64,000 nt of DNA, taken from contig NC_061124.1 in assembly GCF_905220365.1 (NCBI RefSeq), forward strand, positions 312,501 through 376,500, read 5' to 3'. The stretch comes from Vanessa cardui (Eukaryota > Arthropoda > Insecta > Lepidoptera > Nymphalidae). A model generated the notes under the pieces. It worked only from the letters and a program-made list of their open reading frames with translations. It was not told the DNA's origin and did no database searches. Shown piece by piece: positions 14,401 through 26,400 of the stretch (its first letter is position 1; each line of letters opens with the position of its first letter). A program made the position numbers and the translations under genes.

Positions 14401-17400
14401 TGCATGCGCTTCCAAGTTAAAACGTTCTGCTACTTAACGCTGTGGTCACTCGGACGTATTCGTAGTGACGTCGGAGAAATAGCTGAGAGAATGATTAGAT
14501 CGTAGACTCTGTACTGTTTTCGGTCGTATAACTAACGGTCGTTTCGGTGTCACGAGTGGCTGGCACCGCGACGCGAGAGGGCCGGGCGAGTGTACGTGTG
14601 CTGTGTGCAGGCGTGTACTGCGAGCTGGGCCCTGCCGGCAAGGCGCTGTCGGAGCGCTGCGCCGCCGCGCCCTGCGTGCACGCCACCGCCTGCCGCGACC
14701 TCGTGAGTACCCCGAGTTCGAGTATACGAGCCGGTCCCCCACTCGAGCAAAATGTTCAAAAGTACCTCCCCCAGGCCACCGGGTTCCGCTGCGAGTGCGA
14801 GGCGGGCTGGAGCGGCGCGCGCTGCGACGTGGCGGCGGCGGGCGCGGACGGCGCGGCGCCCGACGGCGCGCCGTGCGGCCGCGGCTGCCTCAACGGCGGC
14901 ACGTGCCGCGCCGACGGCTGCGAGTGCCGGCCCGGCCACGGCGGCGCCTCCTGCGAGCTGGCGCTCGACTGCCGCGCCGCGCCCTGCCCGCCCAGGCAGG
15001 TGAGTCGGCGCTGCGGCGGCGCGGGGCGGGGGCGCGCGGACGCGATGCGAGTGACGGCGTGTGTGTGGCAGGAGTGCGTGGAGCAGGGCGGCGCGTGGCG
15101 CTGCGCGGCGGGCGCGGCGGACTCGGCGTGCGCGTCGTCGCCGTGCCACAACGGCACGTGCCTGGCGCTCGACAGCGGCCTGTTCCGCTGCCAGTGCCCG
15201 CCCGGACACAACGGTCGGTGCTCCTTTAGTAAAAAACTAAAATGCTTCGAAGACTTTACCCATCTAGGGGGTCACTAGGAGCCGCGATCACTAGGATAAA
15301 ATTTGATAGCAAATGATAATGACGTGGGCCAAATATTTGGTTCATCTTTTTTTTATGTTATAGGTTGGCGGACGAGCATATGGGCCACCTGATGGTAAGT
15401 GGTCACCATCACTCATAGACAATGACGCAGTAAGAAATATTAACTATTCCTTACATCGTCAATGTGCCACCAACCTTGAGAACTAGGATGGTACGTCCCT
15501 TGTGCCTGTAGTTACACTGGCTCACCCTTCAAACCGAAACACAACAATACTGAATACTGTTATTTGGCGAAAGAATAACTGATGAGTGGGTGGTACCTAT
15601 CCAGACGGGCTAGCACAAAGTCCTACCACCAAGTATACATCGGACGTATTGTGAAAATAATGTTGAAAAATCCCATACAAAATAAACTAAAGAAGCGTGT
15701 TAAAAAGTAGTGATCATTCTAATTAAAATAATATTATTAGTCATGTCTAAGAAAACTACTAGAGCTTTGTTTCAAACCGCGGCTGTATATGATCCCATAG
15801 AACTTTTGACTAGGGAGCGTTATACAACGTTATATAACAGTGCTGTACTGTTGCCTTGACAAATAATTACGAAACTCGTATTAAATATGGTAATTCTTTA
15901 CAACTCAGCTAATTTAAAAATATATTAGCAAATATAATCCAACTCATTTATGGTTAGTTCAACATTTTTAGAATTGAAGAGATTCCATTAGAGCTGTTGC
16001 TTAAATGTTGAGTTATGCAATGAAAGAAAAAATATGATTAATAATAATTTATTTGAACTAGAATTTTTATTTTTATTATGAACAATTTGAATTTAATCTT
16101 CATAATTCTTCATCAGTAAAAATGTTTCCCAACATGTATGCTGGTGTATCTCGGACCCTCTTGCCTTTTAAATTAATGGAATATGGCAATAGTGAGGGAT
16201 AGCGTTTGTATATTCCTCTGCCCTCAGGAGTCCATGCTGTAACTTGACAAGGTGTGTCTGCTTTAGCCGTCACTGATACCCAACCTATGGAGGAAAGAAC
16301 TATGTCTCCGCAACATAATTTAGGTCCCTCGCCAGTAAATTGTAGATTATCTTGTTTCTTCTGTAAACCTGGCCAATTTTTTAGTCTCTCTGAACCACCT
16401 GTTGGTACAGCAAATAGTTCAGTACCAACAAAGTTTTTGTAAATTTCATCCGCCTCATCAGTCTTTACCACAGTTATAGGAAGATTCTCAGAGCAGAAAA
16501 TTGTAAAACGGCAAGGATCTGTGCAGTCAAAGAGATCTACTCTTGCCAAACCACCGATAAACAATGTTGAACCCTTATGCAAATAATAAGTCTGTGGTCT
16601 TATTAGTTTTTTTGGTATTGTTAACAGCAGTTCTTCAGTGCTAAGGAGCGAAAGGACCTGGTCTGGGTGTATGACTCCCGGTGTATCATAAAACCATTTA
16701 CTTTTCTTAAATAATTCGTGTCTTTCGTCCAGTACTTCTATGGGTTGCCGTTTCTCTGCAATGTTGTCACTAAAAACCTGGTATTCATTGAATGTTCGTC
16801 CAATATGACCAATTAGAGATGGAGCTTCAGAAATTTTTTTTCCGGATAGTTGTTCTCTCCTAATTTCCTTTTCAGTCCTTAAAAGCCTCGCATCAGATTG
16901 TAATCTGCTGCTTCTTTCGCGAATTTTCCACCCAGAAGGCCTGTTGATTGGGAATTTTAGGAGATTCAGTGTTGTTCCAGGCCATCTGCTTACTGTAGCT
17001 CTCTTCACTATGTCGACGGCATGCACTTTGCAGTAGTCTGATTGCAAAAGGACATTAAAGAGAGAGCTTTTGCCGACATTGGTACAGCCTACTAGGAATA
17101 CATCACCCTTGTATAACCATAGCTTAAACATGGCAGATATCAAGTCTTCCACACCGTAACCAGTCTTAGCCGATATAAGTGCAACATATTTAATGTTAGC
17201 TTCTCTTAGTCTAGTCTTTTTGATTTCCGACATGAGTGATTCTTTTATTCGCTTCAGGTAACCAATGCTGTCACCGGGGAGGAGATCAACCTAGAATGTT
17301 TAATTATGTCAATAAAATAATATTCATTAAATATATGTTTCACATAATACTTCAATATTATACCTTATTAGCAACTATAATAATGGGTCTATCCGGCCCA

Positions 17401-20400
17401 ATGATGTCTACTATGCCTGACCAAAAGGAGCATGGGAAGTCTAACAAATCCACCATCAGTACGACTAAAGACTTTATGTGTCTGAAAAAGAATATTCTAT
17501 GGATTAGTATCCAATTGTAGAATAGTTTACAACTATATATTATAGTATCTTGTAGTAAAAATGAAAACATGTAAGATTCAATCTTTTTATTAATTAAACA
17601 GAGTTTAAAAATGATGTGAAATTGGTTTACAGATAAAACTCACTCTGTTTTCTTATTACTTTTATTCTTAATGGCCTACAGTATAATTTAATTTAGTTAG
17701 TGTAGCAATAATCAATAATTATATGAAGTTATCCAATATGTTTTTAAACAACTTAACAATTGATAATCATATAGTTAAGGTAAAAGACAAAAAGTTAACC
17801 TTATAGACTGAAGAAGTTTTTCATACTCTTCGGGTTGCACAGTAACATCTAATGCAATGTTGTACTCTGCAAGAAAATGACACCGCTGACATTCCATTTT
17901 CATCAATTCTTCATTTTTTCTACCTTTAAAAAGCTCGCTTGGCAAATAACCAGGTATTGCAGGGTCATTGCAGTGCAGGAGAGCTCCACATCCACCACAG
18001 TTGACTCGGCTAATTGGTATCATCGGATCTGCAGTACCATAATATTTACTCCACTGGGTATCTAAATCATCATAATTTTCATCTTCCGATAACATTGCAT
18101 CATCAAAATGTTCGTAGTTTGTCATCCACTTGTTTATATTTGATCTGTCAAATTCTTCTTCAGATAATTTGGATACTTTAATTTCATCTTCACATATTTT
18201 TACATCTGTCGTACGGGAGAAGGGCAATTGAAAGGTTTTCGGAGTTTCTTCATTTTCTTCAACAGTTTCCTCGTCTAACAGCCTGTCCTTATCAACATAA
18301 TACTGCAACGCGACGGGCAAGGGCGGTAATTTCTTTTCTTCATATCGTTTCGCTTCCGATTTTCGAGCGTGTGTTATTGTTTTCATGTGATATTTATAGT
18401 GGCCGAGATCTATTTTGTCATGTTCCAAATACGAATTAAACACTATTTTGTCTTTATATCGTTGAAAAAGTGTCTTGAAGTTGCTCTTTTTATCTCGATG
18501 CGTGTTATCGTGACTGTATTCGTCGCCATTTGAAGCCCGAAAATGGTTTAAACGAGAAAATGCGCTGCGCTTCCGATGTAACCTCAAAATGTTTCGCAAC
18601 GAATATATCATTATGAATAATTTAAATTAAACATTTCTTAGAAGTATTCCTCATTAATATTACTTTGTAAATACTAAATAGTAACTGTATATAGTTTCAC
18701 TATCACATATTCACACATTTACTGTTTTTTGCAACGAACGTTGTTGTGACAAGCGTGCGTCGTCTAACTTTGATAACGATGTCAGTATGACGGCAACTGT
18801 CAGCTGTCAATTAGTCATAGCGATGTAACAGAGTATGTATTTACTTATTAGCACTTTAGAGAAACAATAAACTCGTATGCAATCTTTGTGTAATAACAAT
18901 GATTTGCAGACATTTTATTATTTAACCTCGATTATGGAAAATGTATGAATAGGTAATAATACATTTAGTATTATATGACATCTCAGCCTCTCATGACTCG
19001 TGTAATGAAACTATTGTCTTACGGTTAGCGGCTGGGTTTAACCACTTGTGTAAACAGCGAATATTACGTTATGTGACTAAATTTAATGTTTTTCTATTTA
19101 GATTATTTTTTATATATACGATTCAAATAATGAAATGGAATATATTATTATTATTGATTATTTTCGAAGGTGGTTATTTTGTATTCGTTGTATTTGAATG
19201 TGTCATTGAAAGAAATTAAGAATACATTTTTTTTAGGAAGATTCTGCGAGCTGGATATCGATGAATGTACTCTGATGCCGAAAATATGTAACAATGGAGT
19301 TTGTGTCAATCTCCCTGGCTCTTACCAGTGCTATTGCAAGCCAGGTGAGTTCGACATCGTTTATTAATATTCAAATCCTGTGATATTGTTGCAATATTTT
19401 TTCTGCGTTATCTCGTAATATTCTCTTATCAATTTAATAAACACACTTTTCGGATCGGAGCTGACTTTATTATCAAAATTAAAATATATTATACATTAGA
19501 TATAATATTAATAATAATAACTGATATTTTGACCTCAGGTTATACCGGCGACAGTTGCGAGCAGGATATCGATGAATGTTTGTCTTCGCCATGTAAGAAC
19601 GGCGGTACATGTCAGAATTTGGAAAACAACTACGAGTGCACCTGCGTGGAGGGATACGAAGGTACCTGTTTATGAGATTTGGTTAGTTATTCAAACGGTC
19701 GCACTTCTGATCTTCACTTTCTGATATTATGATTGTGAAATGAAGTGACTTGGGTATTTGTGATTTTTTTTTACCGGATCAAAAACGTACCCAATTATTC
19801 ATAATAATTGAGTAATAGAACAATCTTTTTCATTACACAGCTAGCAAATTTAACAAAATAAGGATGAAGTAGTTTAGTTTCCAAAAATCATCTACGTTTA
19901 AAACTAGTATCGAATAGACGATGTGGTGGTAATGGTAATTCTTTCTTATGAACTTTTAATATCGACTATCGTCACAAGACTTTAGATGAAGATGTTTATT
20001 ATGTCTTACAAATATGGCAATTTAGAAAATATACATCGCAGTCAACATGTACCCATCCACGTAAGAGAAATTGTTAGTTTTCCGGGGCCCCCTTAGGAAG
20101 GGGGCCTAAAGCGCGGGCGCCGTGTGCCCTTTTTAAGCAAAATGTAGCTAGTTTCTCTTCTTTTTGAACGGCAGCTATTGATTGTTGATACCATACCCTC
20201 ACGCACGCAGGCAAGGATTGCTCCATCAACATCAACGAGTGCGCGACCAACCCGTGCGCGTCGGGCTCCACGTGCGTCGACGGCATCGCCAGCTACAAGT
20301 GCGTGTGCCAGGACGGGCTCACGGGCCCGCACTGCGAGATCGACATCGACGACTGCGAGGTAGCCGACCGCGCCGCGACGGACTTTATTTACATTTTCCA

Positions 20401-23400
20401 ATTTCTACGCAGCAATAGGCTACTTTATAATTTATATCGACACAGTGTGTTTTAGTTGTTTGAATGAATTTAGTTAGTAATAATTCCAGTTCTAATATTT
20501 ACCATAAAAAACACAACGCCTGGTCCAGTTTAGCTCTAATTACCCGGAACCCGAATCTTACGCATTTTCGCATGTGTGCAGTCGAGTCCGTGCGAGCACG
20601 GCGGGCGCTGCGTGGACGGGCTGAACGGCTACACGTGCGAGTGCAGCGGCACGGGCTACTCGGGCGACGACTGCGAGCTCAACATCGACGAGTGCGCGCC
20701 GCGGCCCTGTCGCAACGGCGGCACCTGCGTCGACGACGTCAACGACTACCACTGCTCCTGCTACCCCGGCTTCACGGGTCAGTCCTCGCCTGCCGCGCCC
20801 CGCCGCCCCGCCGCCCGCGCCCCCTAACGCGCCCTGTGTGCAGGCAAGAACTGCGAGACCGACGTGGACGAGTGCGAGAGCTCGCCGTGCAAGCACTCCG
20901 GCGTGTGCCTGCAGCGCAGCGACCGCAGTCTGTACCGGTCGCGCGACGCGCCGCCGCCCGCGCTGCCCGCGCCGCTGCCCGACGTGTTCTACCAGCCCTT
21001 CTCGCTCGACGCCGCCAGCGGGTGAGGCGCCGCCCGCCCGGCCGGCCCCCTGTCCGCGGGGGACGCCCGTCTCACGGTGCTTGTCGTTGCAGCTACGAGT
21101 GCGTGTGCGTGGCGGGCACGACGGGGCCGCGCTGCGAGATCAACATCGACGAGTGCGCCTCCTCGCCCTGCAAGCACGGCAAGTGCGTGGACGCCGTGGG
21201 CGGCTACAGCTGCGACTGCGCCGCCGGCTACGAGGGCCAGCACTGCGAGCTGGAGATCAACGAGTGTCTCCGGTACGCCCCGCCCCACGCCGCCGCGCTG
21301 CCGCCGGCCGGCGCGGGGCGGGTGCTGACGGTGCGTGCGCGCAGGTACACGCCGTGCCAGCACGGGCGCTGCTACGACGGGCGCGCCTCGTACTACTGCT
21401 CGTGCGAGGCGGGCTGGGGCGGCCAGAACTGCTCCGTGGTGCTGACGGGCTGCCGCGACTCCCCGTGCCGGCACCACGGCACGTGCCTGCCCTGGCTCGT
21501 GCGTGAGACCGAGCACCGGTTCAACTGCTCCTGCACTCCGGGACACTACGGCACCACCTGCGAGAAGGTCTGCTTCTCGCAACTTACCCTACAGATCGCA
21601 TAAGTGTTGTCTTAAAGAGTCAATAGAACTCTTAAATATACGAAGAGCGTAGGTCAGTGTAGTCTTCGTCTTTATAGATAACCACGATGTCTCTGGAGAA
21701 GAGCAGCTACGCGGAGGTGAACACGTCTCGCGAGGAAGGCTACGACATCTCGTTCCGCTTCAAGACCACGCTGGGCAACGGCCTGCTCGCCATGGGCCGG
21801 GGTCTCACGTACTTCTTCTTGGAGCTGTCCAACGGTCATCTCAACCTGCACTCGTCGCTACTGAACAAGTGGGAGGGAGTCTTCATCGGTTCCAATCTCA
21901 ATGATAGTAACTGGCAGAAGGTACGAGCAGAAGTTGTTTCGTTTAGTCTAAGTTCAATCTGTAAAAACAGAATATATCACTTCTAGAGAGATGGATGTCA
22001 TTACTGGGCTCTTTCATAAAGCTTACACAGTTATAAATATGTGTGCCATCCGCAAATGTCTAATGTAAATAAAATTCGCGTTTGTAGGTTTTTGTAACGA
22101 TTAACTCGTCACACCTCGTGCTGGCGGCTAACGAGGAGCAGACTATCTACCCGATCAGCCAGAACGAGGCGTTTAACGCGTCCGTCACGTCGTTCCCCTC
22201 CACGCGCCTCGGCACGGCGGGCTCCTCCTACGCGACGCTCACGCACGGACCCAACTTCTTCGTGGGCTGCTTCCAGGACGTCGTCGTTAACGGACAGTGG
22301 GTCAGTGCTACGGCAACGGAAACAAATCATCATTCAAACTCGCATTGTAGCTTGCAACACTCTGTACGACGCGCCCGCCCGTCGCAGGTGCTGCCCGAGG
22401 ACTCGAACTCGAGCCTGGCCGACAGCCAGACGGAGCGCGGCCCGGCCGACGAGGCGGAGGGCGCGGACGAGGCGGACGCGTCGGGCGAGGCGGCGGACGA
22501 GGCGGACAAGGGGTCGGCGCGCGCCGTGCTGCACCGCGTGCTGGCCTCGTGCCCGCGCACGCCGCAGTGCGCGCCCAACCCGTGCCTGTCGGGCGGCGCC
22601 TGCGAGGACCACTGGACGTCGTTCCGCTGCACGTGCCCGCGCCCGCACCTGGGCGACACCTGCCAGTACAGTGCGTATCCGCGCGCGGCCCCCGCCCCCG
22701 CCGCCGCCGCCGCCGCCTCACGCGCGCTGTGCTTGCAGACTACACGGCGGCCACGTTCGGGCAGGAGGCGGCGCGGGCGCGCTCGGTGGTGACGGTGCAG
22801 GTGTCGGACGCCGCCCGGCGCGCCGTGCACGCCGCGCTCGACATCTCCATGTTCATCCGCACGCGCAAGCCCTCCGGCCAGATCTTCTACCTCGGCTCGC
22901 TGCCCAGGTACGCGGGGCCTCGCGGACGCACCCGAGCCGACCGAGACGCGCCTCTCACCACGGCCTCCTCTCGCAGGTACGGTCAGACGGAGGAGACGTT
23001 GGTGGGCGCGTCGCTGAAGGGGGGCGAGCTCCTCGTCCACCTGCGATTCAATCAGACGCCCGAGGACTACACCGTCGGCGGGACCAGGCTCGATAATGGA
23101 CACCTGCATCTCATCGAGGTGACTTGATCACCGGCAATTGAAACACAGTGATATTGCCGCTGCGGACTCAAAACTATCTTATATTTTTCCACGTGTACGA
23201 GGTGAGCGCAGTAACGACATATATTTTTCAGGTTGTCCGAAATTCGACTCTGGTCCAAGTGAAACTGAACGGAACGGAATACTTTCGCAAGTCCATTTCC
23301 GCGGCCAAGCAGCTCGACGCGCAGGTGAGACAACAATTATGTAACGCCGACATCTATTATAATGTAACATTGTAGATTTCGTCGTAAACTTGAATTATTC

Positions 23401-26400
23401 AAATTTAGGTTTTATACCTTGGTGGCCCGCCTCCCCCTCCACAACCGCCGTCGCCCCCGCCGATCACGGAGGGCGTTTCCCCCTCGCCGACCGCCGCACC
23501 GGCTCCCGCTTTGCCGGAGCCCGACGACGCCGACTACTTTAAGGGAGTTATACAGGACGTGCAGGTAACGAGCTAAACGAACATTGTATCAGTCGCCTGC
23601 GAGTCCAGTGGCCCTGAGCAGACTTTGGTTCGTCCCAGGTTTCGAACGGCGTGAACGTGACGGTGGTGGAGTTCTTCCCGCTGCAGGCGGCCGGGCTGCG
23701 CGTGCCGGAGCCCTTCGGCGAGGTGTCGCTGGACCCGGCCGGCGTGCTGCGCGGCGTCGTGTCGGACGACGCCTGCGCCTCGCGGCCCTGCCTGCACAAC
23801 GCCTCGTGCGCCCTCACCTGGAACGACTACACGTGCACGTGCCCCCGCGGCTACAAGGGCAAGCAGTGCGCCGAGGTCGAGTTCTGCCAGCTGCAGGGCT
23901 GCCCGCTCAACTCGCACTGCCGCAACCTCGACCGCGGGTGAGTCGCCCGGCCCCGCCGCGCCGATGTGTTCACCTATCTCCAAATATAATACGCATAATT
24001 GCATCGACGCGCGCCAACAGATACGAGTGCGTGTCCAACGCGACCTTCGACGGAGTCAACACGACGCTGAGCTACCGCCTGCGCGAGCCGCGCGCCGCGC
24101 TGGCCGCCGAGCCGCTGCGCCTCGAGCCGCCGAGCTCGCTCACCATCACCTACAGGTACCCGGGCCGGCCGCGGCGCCTGCCGCAGCGGCCCGTCGCTCA
24201 CACTGTCTGTCCGCTCAGGAGCAAGGTGGGCGGGACGCTGTTCCGCGCGGAGGGCGCCGACTCCGGCAGCGTGTTCAGCGTGGGGCTGTACAAGGGGCAG
24301 GTGGGCGTGCAGTGGCGGCTGGGCGGGCTGCCGGCGCAGCGCCGCATGCGCGCGCGCCGCCCGCACCACGCCTGGGTCACGCTGCGCCTCGTGCTGGCCG
24401 ACGGCCGCGTCACGGGTACCGCGCCCTCCACGTTGCGATGCTCCCTATATTCACTCAGTAAGCACACGTAAACACGAGCGTCGCCTGCCCCGATAGGATC
24501 GTTCGTGGACGCTGACGGTCACGAGGAGGTGGGGTTGTCGGACACCATCGACGTCGCTGCGTGGCAGCGGTTGGTCACCGAGGGACTCATTACGCTGGGT
24601 GGTGTCCGCGCCGGCACCCCCCCGGCCACCGTGCGTCCCACCGCCTCCACCACCACTGTCGTTCGTAACTTATATAATGATTTTTGCCTCACACAGGTCC
24701 ACACGACCACAATGTTTCTTTTTTTAATAATATATTAAAATTTAAAATCTTAATTGGTATTTTAATATTTAAATGCTATAAAGTCATGTTATTTATAGTT
24801 CATTAAAATAAATAAGATAATACGCGATTTAATCTTGTGTGCTATATAACGAACCCAGATGGAGAACACCACGGATCCCAGCGTGTTTGAATATTCCGAA
24901 GGAGACGAGTTCATAGACGACAATTTGGCCGGAGAATATTTCAAGGTAGTGTATGTTATGTACGTTGACAAGCAGCACAGGGTCTGTTTGTCTATACGCA
25001 CGGCCGCTCGTCCGCAGGGCTGCCTGGGCGCCGTGCACGTGGGCGCGCTGCTGCTGCCCTTCTTCACGGAGGAGCAGCTGTTCGTGGGCTCGGCTGCCGC
25101 GCTGCTGGCCGCGCAGCCGCACTACGCGCTGCTGTGAGTGTCGACTTGCTAAACTAACCATTTGATTAACATCGCCATTAACATAGCCAGTTAATTAAAC
25201 ATTCTTTTAGACATATACATATATATGTAAAGGAAATAAAAATTTTGCCTCGCTCTATTAAGTTCGGGTTCACCGTGGGGTGCGTCGAGCGGCGTGGGCT
25301 GCGTGCTGTGTGTGGAGGCGCAGTGCGTGCGCGGCGCGTGCGCGGACGTGCGCAACTCGTACGCGTGCGCGTGCCCGCCCGGCTACACCGGCGACTACTG
25401 CCAGATCGACATCGACGAGTGCGAAAACAATCAGTGCCAGAACGGCGCCACCTGCAGGGACGACGTCGCCAAGTACACCTGCGAATGCGCCGAGGGCTTC
25501 GACGGGGAATTGTGAGTGACGATCGCAACCGGCCACACCGCCGGGACATCGCGTCCGCAAACATCGAATCGGCCCTGACCTCCGACCGAATTGCAGCTGC
25601 GAGCACGACATCGACGAGTGCGAGTCGGCCCCGTGCGCCAACGGCGGCACGTGCGTGGACCTGGCGGGCGGCTACCGCTGCGAGTGCGGCGCCGAGTGGC
25701 GCGGGCCGCGCTGCCAGCTGCCGCGCACGCGTACGTGCGCGCACCGGCCCTGCGCGCCGCCGCCGCGCGCGCTGTGCCGCGACGTGCCCGGTGCGTGCCC
25801 GTCGCGCCGCCCCCCGCGCCGCCCCGCCTGCCGCCCGCCAGCCCCCTGACTCACGTGTCCGTCCTTGCAGACGCGGTCAACGGCAACAACTACACGTGCG
25901 AGTGTGCTGAGGGCTTCCAGGGTGTCCACTGCGAGCTCGCCTTCTGCGAGGTGGAGCCCTGCTTGCACGGGCGCTGCGACGTCGACGCCGTCGTGAGTAC
26001 TCGTCCGGGAGGGGCTCCCTCCATGGTGTTCCACTCGAACGTAAATTTAAAAGCCCCGTGCCGTATAATATATGGTCGGATCGAAGGGACCGGGGCATAA
26101 AAAATATTTTGAATACACGTGGAGCACCTGGGTGATTTTGTTGGGATTACATTTGCAAGCGATAACAACTGTAACTGTATCGTCCGGCAGCCGCCGCAGT
26201 GCGAGTGCGAGGCGGGCTGGAGCGGGCGCGCGTGCGGCGCCGAGCGCGACGAGTGCGCGGGCGCGGCGGCGTGCCTGCACGGCGGGCGCTGCGTGCCGCG
26301 CCGCCGCCCGCCCGTGTGCGACTGCCCGCCCGGTACGCTCCCTGCCGCGCTTTGTTTGCTGTATTATTTTCATTTCAGGCGACAGTGATCAACTAGTGGG

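Noticed and set aside
22330..23109. 259-codon minus-strand frame opposite LamG2/LamG3 exons
   Set aside because: It crosses several crb introns and exons, has no domain resemblance, and is explained by GC bias.
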